A stretch of 64,000 nt of DNA from Seohaeicola saemankumensis (lineage in GTDB: Bacteria > Pseudomonadota > Alphaproteobacteria > Rhodobacterales > Rhodobacteraceae): contig NZ_JAINWI010000005.1 in NCBI RefSeq assembly GCF_021021435.1, positions 265,237-329,236 on the forward strand, read 5' to 3'. The notes beneath the pieces are model-generated. The model was not told where the DNA came from. It saw nothing but the letters and a program-made list of their open reading frames with translations, and searched no databases. This document shows positions 31,819-41,245 of this stretch, one piece after another (the stretch's first letter is position 1; the number at the start of each line of letters is the position of its first letter). The position numbers were made by a program, and so were the translations under genes.

Positions 31819-32463
31819 ATGATCATCTCGCCGGGCCGCCGTTACATATTTGTCCATATCCCCAAGACCGCGGGCACCGCGCTGGCCTTGGCGCTTGAGA
31901 CACGGACGCGCGCCGATGATATCTTGCTGGGCGACACGCCCAAGGCACGGCGGCGGCGTCACAGGCTCAAGGGCGTAACTGCGGCCGGGCGTTTGTGGAA
32001 ACATTCGACACTGGCCGATATCGACGGCTTGGTCTCTGCCCCGCAACTGGCGGAGTATTTCTGCTTCACGCTGGTACGCAATCCTTGGGATCGTATGGTT
32101 AGCTATTACCACTGGCTGCGGGTGCAGGCCTTCGATCATCCTGCTGTCATCTTGGCCAAGACACTGGATTTTTCCGCGTTTCTGAACCATCCGCAGACGC
32201 GCGCCAGTGTGACGGCATGGCCCTACGGCCGCTATATGTGCGATGCGGTCGGCGTCGAACGATGCAAGTCCTTCATTCGGATAGAGCATTTCGAGCAGGA
32301 GGCAGCCCCGCTATGGTCGCATCTGGGCTTCCGTTTGGCATTGGATCGGGTCAACCATTCGGATCGGTGCGCTGATTATCGTGGATATTTCAGTGACAAT
32401 GACGCAGCATTGCTGGCCGAACTTTGCGCCGAAGACATCACACGCTTTGGCTATACTTTTTGA
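31819..32463 (+). CDS. Sulfotransferase-family protein
   Basis: 214 residues. The 5'-phosphosulfate loop is IFVHIPKTAGTAL (near residues 10-22), and the second PAPS-binding element is FTLVRNPWDRMVSYYHW. This is the pattern of bacterial type 2 sulfotransferases, which pass sulfate from PAPS to carbohydrates or lipids. The acceptor is unknown. It lies 40 nt after the DMT gene and before a terminator, so the two may be cotranscribed. Confidence 0.85.
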   Translation: MIISPGRRYIFVHIPKTAGTALALALETRTRADDILLGDTPKARRRRHRLKGVTAAGRLWKHSTLADIDGLVSAPQLAEYFCFTLVRNPWDRMVSYYHWLRVQAFDHPAVILAKTLDFSAFLNHPQTRASVTAWPYGRYMCDAVGVERCKSFIRIEHFEQEAAPLWSHLGFRLALDRVNHSDRCADYRGYFSDNDAALLAELCAEDITRFGYTF

Positions 32464-32566
32464 TGCGCTGGGCAGATTATCGCCAATATTAGTCAATTAT
32501 TGACTATTTCTGTTTACTGTTTCCAAAATAGAAATAATATGGCTGGGCAGCACGACCCCCAAATGC

Positions 32567-32605
32567 AAACGGCGCGACCCCTCGGGGATGCGCCGTTTGT
32601 TTTTT
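32567..32605 (+). terminator. Rho-independent terminator
   Basis: AAACGGCGC (32567-32575) pairs with GCGCCGTTT (32590-32598) and is followed by a run of T on the plus strand (32600-32605). It lies between the convergent sulfotransferase and FadJ-like genes and may act on both strands, although the minus-strand T-run is absent. Confidence 0.85.
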
Positions 32606-32623
32606 CAATCCTCTGATTCGGAC

Positions 32624-34825
32624 TCAGGCAGCGGCTTTTTTCGTCGGTCCGAAACGCCCGTAGAAGCTTTGCGTCTTGTCAGCCATCTCGCGCAGCAAGG
32701 GCGGGCAGGCAAAGCGGTCGCCATAAGCCTCGGTCAACTGGTCGCAGCGTTCGGCCGCGTAGGGGGTGCCGATGATATCAAGCCAGCTGAACGGACCGCC
32801 GGACCACGGGGCAAAACCCCAGCCGAGGATCGCGCCCACGTCACCCTCGCGGATGTCTTCCAGCACACCTTCCTCAAGCGCGCGGACCGCTTCCAGCACT
32901 TGCGCGAATATCAGGCGGTGCTGCACCTCGGTCAGGCTGGGCTGCTCATCAAGACGGGGATACTTGTCGCCAAGACCTTCCCAGTAACCCAGACGCTTGC
33001 CGGATTCGTCATAGGTGAAGAAACCGGCCTTGGCCTTGCGGCCCATGCGACCCTCGCCTTCCATATAGAAGATGATCTCGTCCACCTCGCCATCGGGATA
33101 GGCATTGCCCATTGCGGCCTTGGTTGCGCGGGCGATTTTCGCGCCCAGATCAATGGATGTTTCATCGACCAGTTGCAGCGGACCCACGGGGAAGCCCAGC
33201 ATCCGCGCAGCATTGTCGATCAGGGCAGGGGCCACGCCTTCTTTGACCATCCGCATCCCTTCATTGATGTAGGGGATGATGCAGCGGTTGGCATAGAAGA
33301 AGCGCGCATCGTTGACCACGATCGGCGTCTTGCGAATCTGGCGCACATAGTCCAGCGCCTTTGCCACAGCCACATCGCCGGTTGCTTCACCTTTGATGAT
33401 CTCGACCAGCAGCATTTTCTCGACCGGCGAGAAGAAGTGGATGCCGATGAATTGCTCGGGGCGCGATGATGCCTTGGCCAGTTCGCTGATCGGCAGCGTC
33501 GAGGTATTGGAGGCATAGATGCAATCGGCAGGGATCACCGCCTCGGCCTTTTTGGTGACCTCGGCCTTGACGCCCATATCCTCGAACACCGCCTCGATGA
33601 TCAGGTCGCAGCCTTTCAGCGCTTCATAATCAGTGGTGGCGGTAATCAGGTTCAGCATCGCCTCTTTCTTTTCAGCGGTGACCTTGCCACGCTTCATGCC
33701 CTTATCAAGGTAATCCTCGGTATAGGCTTTGCCCTTGTCGGCGCTTTCCTGTTTGGCGTCGATCAGGACAACTTCGATCCCGGCCTGCGCAGACACCAGC
33801 GCGATGCCCGCGCCCATCATGCCCGCTCCCAGAACGCCGATCTTCTTGACGCGCTGATCGGCAACACCGTCGGGGCGAACGGCACCCTTTTCCAGCGCTT
33901 CCTTGTTCAAAAACAGCGAGCGGATCATCGCGGCAGAGGACGGGTTCATCAGGACGTTGACGAACCAGCGCGCCTCGATTTTGAGAGCGGTATCGAAGGG
34001 GACCATCGCGCCTTCGTAGACCGCCGACAGCAGCGCCTTGGCGGCAGGAAACGCGCCTTGCGTCTTGCCGTTGACCATGGCCGAAGCGCCCACAAATGTG
34101 GGGAAGCCTGCTGGGTGATAAGGCGTGCCGCCTGGCATTTTATAGCCTTTGGCATCCCAGGGCTTGACCAGATCGGCGTCTTTGGCCTGCAGCACCCATG
34201 CGCGCGCAGCGGCAACAGGATCATCCGCGATCTCGTCGATGATACCTGCGGATTTCGCCTTGGCAGGGTCAAGCAGCTTGCCTTCCAGCAGGTAGGGGGC
34301 AGCGGCCATGACACCCAGCTTGCGCACCATCCGCGTGGTGCCGCCGGCGCCCGGGAAAATGCCGACCATGATTTCCGGCAGGCCGATCTTGGCTTTGGGG
34401 TTGGGGGCGGCAAAGATGCGATGCGTGGACAGCGGCAGCTCCAGCCCGATGCCCACAGCCGTGCCAGGCAGAGCAGCGGCGACGGGTTTGCCGCCCTTCA
34501 GGGTCTTGGGGTCCATGCCCGCCCGCTCGATCTTGCGCAGGGCGGCGTGCATCTGCATGATCCCGTCAAAGAGGCCACGTGCGGGCTCGTCGCCCGCATC
34601 TTCGCGCATCTTTGCCAGCACGTTCAGGTCCATCCCGCCGGCAAAGTCTTTCTTGCCGCTTGTGATGACGATGCCTTTGACAGCATCATCTGCCAAAGCG
34701 TCGTCGATCAGGCTGTCCAGATGCATCAGCGCGTCAGTGCTGAGCACGTTCATGGATTTGCCGGGGCAGTCCCAGGTGATGATGGCAACGCCGTCGGCGT
34801 CTTTATTCATGGTGAAATCGGTCAT
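32624..34825 (-). CDS. Enoyl-CoA hydratase/3-hydroxyacyl-CoA dehydrogenase (FadJ/FadB-type)
   Basis: 733 residues: an N-terminal crotonase domain (GIVITSGKKDFAGGMDLN, GLPEIMVGIFPGAGGTTRM with the two Glu/Gly region), a linker, then an NAD-binding dehydrogenase (GVLGAGMMGAGIALVSA near 335-352; SNTSTLPISELA; catalytic His in FIGIHFFSPVEKMLLVEI) and C-terminal helical domains. It hydrates the enoyl-CoA and oxidises the hydroxyacyl-CoA in beta-oxidation. Last gene of the leftward block; its ATG overlaps the stop of the small coupled gene (ATGA). FadB and FadJ cannot be separated by eye. Confidence 0.95.
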   Translation of the reverse strand: MTDFTMNKDADGVAIITWDCPGKSMNVLSTDALMHLDSLIDDALADDAVKGIVITSGKKDFAGGMDLNVLAKMREDAGDEPARGLFDGIMQMHAALRKIERAGMDPKTLKGGKPVAAALPGTAVGIGLELPLSTHRIFAAPNPKAKIGLPEIMVGIFPGAGGTTRMVRKLGVMAAAPYLLEGKLLDPAKAKSAGIIDEIADDPVAAARAWVLQAKDADLVKPWDAKGYKMPGGTPYHPAGFPTFVGASAMVNGKTQGAFPAAKALLSAVYEGAMVPFDTALKIEARWFVNVLMNPSSAAMIRSLFLNKEALEKGAVRPDGVADQRVKKIGVLGAGMMGAGIALVSAQAGIEVVLIDAKQESADKGKAYTEDYLDKGMKRGKVTAEKKEAMLNLITATTDYEALKGCDLIIEAVFEDMGVKAEVTKKAEAVIPADCIYASNTSTLPISELAKASSRPEQFIGIHFFSPVEKMLLVEIIKGEATGDVAVAKALDYVRQIRKTPIVVNDARFFYANRCIIPYINEGMRMVKEGVAPALIDNAARMLGFPVGPLQLVDETSIDLGAKIARATKAAMGNAYPDGEVDEIIFYMEGEGRMGRKAKAGFFTYDESGKRLGYWEGLGDKYPRLDEQPSLTEVQHRLIFAQVLEAVRALEEGVLEDIREGDVGAILGWGFAPWSGGPFSWLDIIGTPYAAERCDQLTEAYGDRFACPPLLREMADKTQSFYGRFGPTKKAAA

Positions 34826-35145
34826 GTCATATCTCCCGATTGGGGTTTGGAAGAGGGCAGGTGCAGATCGCGGCCCTCGTAATGTTTGAGATAGCTGAGG
34901 ATGGTCTGCAGCGTGGCGGCAGGGCCGTGGGCGAAATCATCCTCTTCGAGAACGATGCGCTTGTGACCGCTGAAATCGGTTCGGTCGAGGCTGTCGCGCG
35001 GATCGGACTTATGCTTGAAGATCAGCGCGGGGCTGTCGCAAAGGATGCGGACATAAGCGCTGTCATTCTCGGTCACCAGACGCAGATCGCTGCGGTCCGC
35101 CGCCAGATCGGCCACGGCGCGCAGGGGGTGGGGTGCGTCTGCCAT
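34822..35145 (-). CDS. Small conserved-looking protein coupled between thiolase and FadJ genes
   Basis: 107 residues, soluble, with a mixed N-terminus (ADLAADRSDLRLVTENDSAY) and a central EEDDFAHGPAATLQTILSYL. No recognised domain or cofactor motif. Its ATG overlaps the thiolase stop (TGATG at 35147-35143) and its stop overlaps the FadJ start (ATGA at 34825-34822), so all three should be made in fixed ratio. That tight coupling argues for a role in the oxidation complex, but nothing in the sequence defines it. Confidence 0.65.
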   Translation of the reverse strand: MADAPHPLRAVADLAADRSDLRLVTENDSAYVRILCDSPALIFKHKSDPRDSLDRTDFSGHKRIVLEEDDFAHGPAATLQTILSYLKHYEGRDLHLPSSKPQSGDMT

Positions 35146-36356
35146 CAGACCCGCTCGATGATTGTGGCGGCACCCATGCCCGAGGCGATGCAGAGCGTGG
35201 CAAGGCCGGTGCCCTTACCTGTGCGCTCCAACTCGTCCAGCAGCGTGCCGATGATCATCGCACCTGTGGCACCCAGCGGATGGCCCATGGCGATCGAGCC
35301 GCCGTTGACGTTGACGACAGAACTGTCCACATCGAACGCCTGCATGAAGCGCAGCACGACCGAGGCAAAGGCCTCGTTCACCTCGAACAGATCAATGTCG
35401 CTGATGCTCATACCGCTATCGGCAAGAATCTTCTGCGTGGCGGGCACGGGGCCGGTCAGCATGATCGTCGGATCGGTGCCGATCTTGCAGGTGGCCTTGA
35501 TCCGCGCACGGGGTTTGATGCCCCATTTCTCGCCGAATTCCTTGTTGCCGATCAGTACGCCTGCCGCACCGTCGACGATGCCGCTGGAATTGCCCGCATG
35601 GTGGATGTGGTTGATCCGCTCCAGGTGCGGGTATTTCATCAACGCGACCTTGTCGAATCCGGGCATCACCTCGCCCATGTCCTTGAAGCTGGGCTTCAGC
35701 GCGCCAAGGCTTTGCATATCGGTTTGGGGGCGCATGAATTCGTCATGTTCCAGAATAGGCAGGCCGTTCTGGTCGCGCACTGTGACGACCGATTTGGCGA
35801 AACGCTTGTCATCCCATGCCGCTTTGGCGCGGCGCTGGGATTCAACGGCCAGTGCGTCCGCCTCGTCACGGGAAAAGCCGTATTCGGTGGCGATGATATC
35901 GGCGCTGATACCTTGCGGCACGAAATAGCTGTCCATGGCGATGGAAGGATCGACGGCGATAGCGGCACCGTCGCTGCCCATGGGGACGCGCGACATCATC
36001 TCGACCCCGCCTGCGATATAGGCCATGCCCGCGCCACCGCGCACTTGGTTGGCGGCAAGGTTCACGGCTTCCATCCCGGAGGCGCAGAAGCGGTTGATGG
36101 CAAGACCGGGGATGCGCTCGTCAAGGTCCGAGGCCAGAACGGCGGTGCGCGCGAGGCAGGCACCCTGTTCCATCACTTGGGTGACATTTCCCCAGATCAC
36201 ATCTTCGACCGCGTGGCCGTCGAAACCGTTCCGTTCTTTCAGCGCGTTCAGCATCTGCGCGCTGATACGGGCCGATGTGACTTCGTGCAGCGATCCGTCG
36301 GCGCGGCCCTTGCCGCGCGGCGTCCGGATGGCATCGTAGATATAAGCATCTGTCAT
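35145..36356 (-). CDS. Acetyl-CoA acyltransferase/acetyltransferase (thiolase)
   Basis: 403 residues with the three thiolase signatures: NRFCASGMEAV (acyl-carrying Cys91), GSIAMGHPLGATGA (His) and LCIASGMGAA (Cys389). It cleaves 3-ketoacyl-CoA to acetyl-CoA at the end of each beta-oxidation round. The ATG at 36356 begins MTDAYIYDAIRTPRGKG, a normal thiolase start; an ATG nine codons upstream is less likely. It is coupled to the small gene and FadJ downstream, and 43 nt downstream of the GST gene. Confidence 0.95.
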   Translation of the reverse strand: MTDAYIYDAIRTPRGKGRADGSLHEVTSARISAQMLNALKERNGFDGHAVEDVIWGNVTQVMEQGACLARTAVLASDLDERIPGLAINRFCASGMEAVNLAANQVRGGAGMAYIAGGVEMMSRVPMGSDGAAIAVDPSIAMDSYFVPQGISADIIATEYGFSRDEADALAVESQRRAKAAWDDKRFAKSVVTVRDQNGLPILEHDEFMRPQTDMQSLGALKPSFKDMGEVMPGFDKVALMKYPHLERINHIHHAGNSSGIVDGAAGVLIGNKEFGEKWGIKPRARIKATCKIGTDPTIMLTGPVPATQKILADSGMSISDIDLFEVNEAFASVVLRFMQAFDVDSSVVNVNGGSIAMGHPLGATGAMIIGTLLDELERTGKGTGLATLCIASGMGAATIIERV

Positions 36357-36399
36357 GGTCTTCTCCTTGGTTTGGCCTGCCATACAGGCCGATCTTGGG

Positions 36400-37035
36400 T
36401 CAGGCGCGGTCAGCAGGGCTGCCGGGCATCAGGTCATAGGGGTGTTTCCAGCCGTGGGTCTGTTCGATCCGTGTCAGCCATGCGTCGATATGTGGCCAGT
36501 CGGCGCGGTCGAAGCCAAAGGGTTCGGGGTAGAACAGATACCCGCAGCAGGCGATATCAGCTATGGTCAGCCGGTTGCCGACCAACCAGTCCTTATCGGC
36601 CAACTCGTCATTCAGTGTCTTGTAGGCGGATTTCAGGCGACCCTGCATGAAGCCGATCACTTCTGCGGGGCGCTTGTCCTCGGGCAGGAAGTTCATCAGG
36701 AAACGGGTCATACCCGCCTGCGAGGAGAGTTTGTGATTGTCCCACAGCACCCAGCGCATGATCTCGCGCCGCTCGTTCGCGCTATGGCCACCGAATTTAC
36801 CGGCCTTGGTGCTCAGGTAATCCTGAATGGCACCTGATTGCGACAGTGTCAGCGCACCGTCGACCATCACAGGCACCTCGCCCATCGAGTTGATTGCGCG
36901 GAACTCCGGCGTGCGGGTGCCCCCGTTGAAGAAATCGACAAAGACGGGCTCCCACTCCAGCCCCGAGAGTTCGAGTGTCAGCGCCGCTTTATAGGCATTG
37001 CCGCTTTCGCCGAAGCAGTAGAGTTTGATGGTCAT
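36400..37035 (-). CDS. Glutathione S-transferase-like protein
   Basis: 211 residues: thioredoxin-like N-terminus (IKLYCFGESGNAYKAALTLE, cis-Pro in GEVPVMVDG, ESGAI-like LSQSGAIQDYL) and an all-helical C-terminal domain (NRLTIADIACCGYLFYPE). The catalytic Ser or Cys lies in CFGESGN. It may conjugate or isomerise an acyl or aromatic substrate. It precedes the thiolase in the same direction and probably shares its transcript. Confidence 0.88.
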   Translation of the reverse strand: MTIKLYCFGESGNAYKAALTLELSGLEWEPVFVDFFNGGTRTPEFRAINSMGEVPVMVDGALTLSQSGAIQDYLSTKAGKFGGHSANERREIMRWVLWDNHKLSSQAGMTRFLMNFLPEDKRPAEVIGFMQGRLKSAYKTLNDELADKDWLVGNRLTIADIACCGYLFYPEPFGFDRADWPHIDAWLTRIEQTHGWKHPYDLMPGSPADRA

Positions 37036-37317
37036 GGTCGTTCCTTCCTTTAACGCGCCCGTGGCCGGCGCTACGTTTTCTTGAATATTTTTGGCAAGAT
37101 GAATTAACGGGGTGTCAGCGTAGCCTTGATTTAAGGTGTTTCTGTCAGGATCGGTCTGGCGTTACAGGCTGGCGAGCCGATGGGCGTGCAAGGTGAAACC
37201 CCGTTCCGGTATTTCCAAAAGCCAAGTGGTAAGGCGGGACGGGGTGGACCTGCGGTTTCATCTTGCTGAAACTACTCATCTGTCTGGCACTTTCAAAGTG
37301 CGTGATCATGTAGGTGA
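37036..37317. other. Gap with tandem palindromes at the end of the acyl-CoA dehydrogenase gene
   Basis: GCACTTT and AAAGTGC (37287-37301, one base apart) and CGTGATCA and TGATCACG (37301-37322, six bases apart) are perfect tandem inverted repeats; the second overlaps the stop codon of the acyl-CoA dehydrogenase gene (37318-37320). They may act as terminator or mRNA-protecting hairpins. The rest holds the promoter region for the GST-thiolase-FadJ genes; no gene is seen. Confidence 0.5.
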
Positions 37318-38475
37318 TCACGCGGATTTACGGTCGATGAAGCTGCGCGCGATCAGTTCCTTCATGATCTCGTTGGTGCCGCCATAGATCCGCTGCACCC
37401 GGGCGTCGGTCCACATTTCGGCGACCGCATATTCCTGCATGAAGCCGTAGCCGCCATGCAGTTGTAAACAATCGTCCAGCACCTGGTTCTGGGTATCGGT
37501 AATCCAGTATTTCGCCATGGCGGCCTTTTCGACGGTCAACGCGCCGCGCAGATGTTCGGCCATGCATTCATCGAGGAAGGCGCGGGCGACTTTCGTGCGG
37601 GTCAGACATTCGGCAAGTTTGAAGCGGGTGTTCTGGAATTGCGTCAACGGCCCGCCAAAGGCCTCACGTTCCTGACAATACTGGATGGTGCGGGCGACAG
37701 CACCCTCCATTGCGCCGATAGCACCGCAAGCGATGATCAACCGTTCCTGCGGAAGCTGGCTCATCAGTTGGACAAAACCGTTGCCTTCCTCGTCGCCCAG
37801 CAGATTTTCGGGCGGTATGGCGACATTGTCGAAGAAAAGCTCTGACGTGTCGGAGGCTTTCATGCCGATCTTGTCGAGGTTGCGACCGCGTGTGAAGCCG
37901 ACGGCCCCGTCGGTTTCCAGCACCATGAGCGAGACACCTTTGGCGCGCTGGCTGGGGTCGGTCTTGGCGGCGACGATAATCAGCGTGGCGTGCTGGCCGT
38001 TCGTGATAAAGGTTTTCTGGCCAGACAGCTTGTAGGTGTTGCCGTCCTTGATCGCCTTGGTCTTGATCGCCTGCACATCTGATCCGGTAGAGGGTTCGGT
38101 CATGGCCAGCGCACCAACCAGTTTCCCGCTTGTCAGTTTGGGCAGCCAGCGGCGTTTCTGATCCTCGGTGCCGTAGGCAAGGATGTAATGCGCGACGATG
38201 CCCGAATGGATGCCGACGCCCCAACTGGCCAGATTGGCGCGGCTGGCTTCAATGAGGATCGCCGCCTCATGACCGAAATCGCCGCCATGCCCGCCCCATT
38301 CCTCGGGAATCGACGGGCAGAGCAGACCCAGCTCGCCCGCCTGTTGCCAGATCGAAGGGTCCATCTGACCCTGATTGCGCCAGCGTTCAAAATGGGGGGA
38401 CCATTCGTCATTGATGAACTTGGCTGTCATATCTGACAGCATCTGGTGTTCGTCGGTCATCCAGGCGGATGTCAT
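37318..38475 (-). CDS. Acyl-CoA dehydrogenase (long-chain/isovaleryl-like type)
   Basis: 385 residues, flavoprotein of the ACAD family: [31 protein letters not shown] and the C-terminal [16 protein letters not shown]. Gly replaces the Glu used by medium- and short-chain enzymes in IYEGT; as in LCAD and isovaleryl-CoA dehydrogenase, the catalytic base is probably the Glu in LPQERL on another helix. It introduces the alpha-beta double bond, passing electrons to ETF. It lies 33 nt downstream of the 70-residue gene, in the same operon as the DmdC-like gene. Confidence 0.92.
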   Translation of the reverse strand: MTSAWMTDEHQMLSDMTAKFINDEWSPHFERWRNQGQMDPSIWQQAGELGLLCPSIPEEWGGHGGDFGHEAAILIEASRANLASWGVGIHSGIVAHYILAYGTEDQKRRWLPKLTSGKLVGALAMTEPSTGSDVQAIKTKAIKDGNTYKLSGQKTFITNGQHATLIIVAAKTDPSQRAKGVSLMVLETDGAVGFTRGRNLDKIGMKASDTSELFFDNVAIPPENLLGDEEGNGFVQLMSQLPQERLIIACGAIGAMEGAVARTIQYCQEREAFGGPLTQFQNTRFKLAECLTRTKVARAFLDECMAEHLRGALTVEKAAMAKYWITDTQNQVLDDCLQLHGGYGFMQEYAVAEMWTDARVQRIYGGTNEIMKELIARSFIDRKSA

Positions 38476-38508
38476 GCGGGTCTCCTCCCCCGATATGTCG
38501 TGTCGCCG

Positions 38509-38721
38509 TCAGCGTTTTCGCGCGTCCAGCTCTGTATTGAACAGGCGCAGCCGGTGGGCGAATGTGTCCTCGTTGATGACACTGTCGAAGTTCTCGAACA
38601 GGAAAGACAGCGCCTCGCCTTCGTCCAGTCCTGCCTCGGCCGCGAATTTCTTCAGCTTGCGATAGCCGTCCTCGGTCATGGCGACGGGGAATCGGCGGGT
38701 CAGGCGGAAGCGCTTGGGCAT
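38509..38721 (-). CDS. 70-residue basic protein, unknown function
   Basis: A small, highly charged protein (KRFRLTRRFPVAMTEDGYRKLKKFAAEAG, described here by its ends only as KRFRLTRR and RKLKKF) with an N-terminal strand-like part and two helices, ending in TELDARKR. The layout recalls ribbon-helix-helix DNA-binding proteins, but no motif is decisive. It sits between the two acyl-CoA dehydrogenase genes, 55 nt after the DmdC-like stop, with spacing that fits cotranscription. Confidence 0.55.
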   Translation of the reverse strand: MPKRFRLTRRFPVAMTEDGYRKLKKFAAEAGLDEGEALSFLFENFDSVINEDTFAHRLRLFNTELDARKR

Positions 38722-38776
38722 CGGCAGGCTCCTTGGCGGGATAGGCGGGCGGGGCTGTCCCGCCCTTGCCCGTGCA

Positions 38777-40555
38777 TCAGAAGTTTGCAGCCTCCAGCGC
38801 CATCACGGTATCCGCGCCTGTGTTGATCCGCGCCAGATGCAGCGCGGTCGCGGGCAGGCGGCGGGCCATGTAATAGCGTCCGGTGGCCAGTTTGGTCTCA
38901 TAGAAGGTGACGTCTTCCGTGCCGACCTGCAATGCCTCATGCGCGGCTTTCGCCATTTGCGCCCACATCAGGCCAAGGCAGACATGGCCGAAGAGATGCA
39001 TGAAGTCATAGGAACCCGACAGCGCGTTGTTGGGGTTCTTCATGCCGTTCTGCATGAAATACATCATCGCGGTCTGCAGATCCTTCGACGCGGCTTTCAG
39101 CGGGTCAAGGAAATCGGCCTTAAGCGCTTCGTTGCCCTCATTTTCCTTGATGAAGGTTTTGACCAGTTCAAGGAAGGCCATCGCGTGCTTGCCGGCGTCG
39201 GTGGCAAGTTTGCGACCCACCAGATCAAGCGCCTGAACGCCGTTGGCGCCCTCGTAGATCATCGCGATGCGCGCGTCGCGGGTGAATTGGGACATGCCCC
39301 ATTCCTCGATATAGCCGTGGCCGCCATAGACCTGCTGGGCCTTGACCGTCATGTCATAGCCTTCGTCGGTCAAAAAGCCCTTGATGACGGGAGTCATCAG
39401 TGAGATCAGCCCGTCAGCGGAGTCATCCTTGTTGCGATGCGCGCGGTCGATCAGCGACGCCCCCCAGAGCATGAAGGCGCGGGCACCTTCGACAAAGCTT
39501 TTCTGGTCCATCAGCGAGCGACGAATATCGGGGTGCACGATCAGCGGGTCGGCGGGGCCATCGGGATTCTTGACGCCGGTCACATCGCGTCCTTGCAGGC
39601 GGTCCTTGGCGTATTCGAGTGCGTTCTGGAAAGCCACATCGGCCTGCGCCATGCCTTGCATGCCCACACCGATACGCGCTTCGTTCATCATGGTGAACAT
39701 GGCGCGCATTCCCTTATGCGCCTCGCCCAGCAAATAGCCCGTCGCCTCGTCATAGTTCATGACGCAGGTGGAGTTACCGTGGATACCCATCTTTTCTTCG
39801 ATCTTGCCCACGGACACGCCGTTGCGCGCACCCAGGCTGCCATCGTCATCCACGAGGATTTTGGGAACAATGAAAAGCGAGACACCCTTGATGCCTTCGG
39901 GGCCGCCGGGAATCTTGGCCAGGACCAAATGGATGATGTTATCGGCCATGTCGTGATCGCCGGCAGAGATAAAGATCTTTTGTCCCGTCACCTTGTAGGT
40001 GCCGTCATCCTGCGGCACGGCTTTCGTTCGCATCATGCCAAGGTCGGTGCCGCAATGCGGTTCTGTCAGGTTCATGGTGCCCGTCCAGTCGCAAGACACC
40101 ATCTTGGGCAGGAATTTGTCTTTCTGCTCGTCCGAGCCATGCGCAAGGATTGCCGAGGCCGCGCCATGGGTCAGACCCTGATACATGGTAAAAGCCTGAT
40201 TTGCCGCCGAGAACATCTCGCCGATGGCGGTGCCCATGACATAGGGCATACCTTGACCGCCATATTGCTCGGGCATGTCAAGGCCGGTCCAGCCGCCTTC
40301 GCGCACCTGATCAAACGCCGCCTTGAAGCCTGTCGGGGTGCGGACCACACCGTTTTCCAGCTTGCAGCCCTCGACATCGCCGACCGCGTTGAGCGGGGCC
40401 AGCACCTCGGAGGTGAGCTTGCCCGCCTCTTCAAGTACGGCTGCGGTGAATTCTGCCTCAAGATCGGCATAGCCCGGAATGTCGGAGCTTGAGACCTTGA
40501 GCAGGTTGTGAAGTACGAACTGCATGTCTTTTACGGGGGCGTTGTAGCTGGGCAT
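38777..40555 (-). CDS. Acyl-CoA dehydrogenase, DmdC-like large type
   Basis: 592 residues, longer than ordinary acyl-CoA dehydrogenases because of an N-terminal domain and a C-terminal extension (DmdC/DUF-type). Core motifs: [33 protein letters not shown] and [20 protein letters not shown] with the catalytic Glu in IYEGA. DmdC oxidises 3-methylmercaptopropionyl-CoA in DMSP demethylation; close paralogues oxidise fatty acyl-CoA. The surrounding thiolase and FadJ genes favour general acyl-CoA oxidation. It is the first structural gene after the MerR regulator (40604-41008). Confidence 0.9.
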   Translation of the reverse strand: MPSYNAPVKDMQFVLHNLLKVSSSDIPGYADLEAEFTAAVLEEAGKLTSEVLAPLNAVGDVEGCKLENGVVRTPTGFKAAFDQVREGGWTGLDMPEQYGGQGMPYVMGTAIGEMFSAANQAFTMYQGLTHGAASAILAHGSDEQKDKFLPKMVSCDWTGTMNLTEPHCGTDLGMMRTKAVPQDDGTYKVTGQKIFISAGDHDMADNIIHLVLAKIPGGPEGIKGVSLFIVPKILVDDDGSLGARNGVSVGKIEEKMGIHGNSTCVMNYDEATGYLLGEAHKGMRAMFTMMNEARIGVGMQGMAQADVAFQNALEYAKDRLQGRDVTGVKNPDGPADPLIVHPDIRRSLMDQKSFVEGARAFMLWGASLIDRAHRNKDDSADGLISLMTPVIKGFLTDEGYDMTVKAQQVYGGHGYIEEWGMSQFTRDARIAMIYEGANGVQALDLVGRKLATDAGKHAMAFLELVKTFIKENEGNEALKADFLDPLKAASKDLQTAMMYFMQNGMKNPNNALSGSYDFMHLFGHVCLGLMWAQMAKAAHEALQVGTEDVTFYETKLATGRYYMARRLPATALHLARINTGADTVMALEAANF

Positions 40556-40603
40556 GTCTCTCTCCCTGAGGTCGATTTCGGGTATCGGTTGGGCGTTAGC
40601 GGC

Positions 40604-41008
40604 TTACTCTGCCGCCCGCTTTGGCTGGTTGATCGAGGCGATCATCTTCTCGCCCCACTTCATCTGTTCGCGCAGGTCTTCGATCGCATTGTCCAGCTCT
40701 TCCCGCTGGCGGATCAGGTCGTCGAGCCGCTTTTGGGCCACCTCATAGGTGCGCGCGAGCTGCGTCTGTTGTTGGTCCCCGATCCTGTAGAGATCGAGAA
40801 GCTGGCGTATTTCTTCGAGACTGAACCCGAAGCGCTTACCGCGAAGGATCAGTTTGAGCCTTGCACGGTCACTATGGGTGAAAAGGCGCCGCTGGCCTTC
40901 ACGGATCGGAAACAGCAGTTCCTTCGCTTCATAGAAGCGCAGGGTGCGGGGGGTCACGTCGAATGCATCGCACATCTCGCGGATCGTCATGGTTTTATCG
41001 GTCATCAC
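40604..41008 (-). CDS. MerR-family regulator (LiuR-like), acyl-CoA oxidation block
   Basis: 134 residues: winged helix (MTIREMCDAFDVTPRTLRFY, EAKELLFPIREGQRRLFTHS) and a long coiled-coil helix (LDDLIRQREELDNAIEDLRE), no metal-binding Cys. MerR proteins without Cys near beta-oxidation genes, such as LiuR, respond to acyl-CoA or related effectors. It lies 48 nt before the DmdC-like gene, presumably in the same leftward transcript. A perfect 7-5-7 palindrome at 41080-41098 is the likely operator. Confidence 0.9.
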   Translation of the reverse strand: MMTDKTMTIREMCDAFDVTPRTLRFYEAKELLFPIREGQRRLFTHSDRARLKLILRGKRFGFSLEEIRQLLDLYRIGDQQQTQLARTYEVAQKRLDDLIRQREELDNAIEDLREQMKWGEKMIASINQPKRAAE

Positions 41009-41079
41009 ATTACCTCTGGATACAGGTGTCTGCGAACAAGCTGGGCATTCGGGAATTCGGATACAACATGTTTGCAGGT

Positions 41080-41098
41080 TGACGTAACTGCTACGTCA
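41080..41098. promoter_or_regulatory. Perfect 7-5-7 palindrome upstream of the MerR/DmdC operon
   Basis: TGACGTA (41080-41086) and TACGTCA (41092-41098) are perfect reverse complements with a 5-nt spacer. A second, looser TGACGT/ACGTCA pair with an 11-nt spacer follows at 41113-41135. The geometry matches the palindrome upstream of the neighbouring MerR gene (41663-41681), and its position fits the MerR operator of this operon. Confidence 0.7.
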
Positions 41099-41190
41099 CG
41101 TCACTTTCATGTTGACGTAAGATAAGGCAACGTCACCTGCATTGCCGGGTAATTTCCTTGCTTGCATCATAACGGCAGCAAGGCACCTAG

Positions 41191-41208
41191 GGTCAGGAAT
41201 ACCTGACC
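41191..41208 (-). other. Hairpin after the second MerR gene
   Basis: GGTCAGG (41191-41197) and CCTGACC (41202-41208) form a perfect 7-bp stem with a 4-nt loop, 38 nt beyond the stop of the MerR gene at 41246. No T-run follows, so termination is doubtful. Confidence 0.35.
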
Positions 41209-41245
41209 TGCCAGTTGCAGCAACAGGGTCTGAGTCGTGTCCGGG

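Noticed and set aside
35133..36650. 505-codon plus-strand frame opposite the thiolase
   Set aside because: Antisense shadow of the thiolase gene; composition typical of a GC-rich shadow frame.
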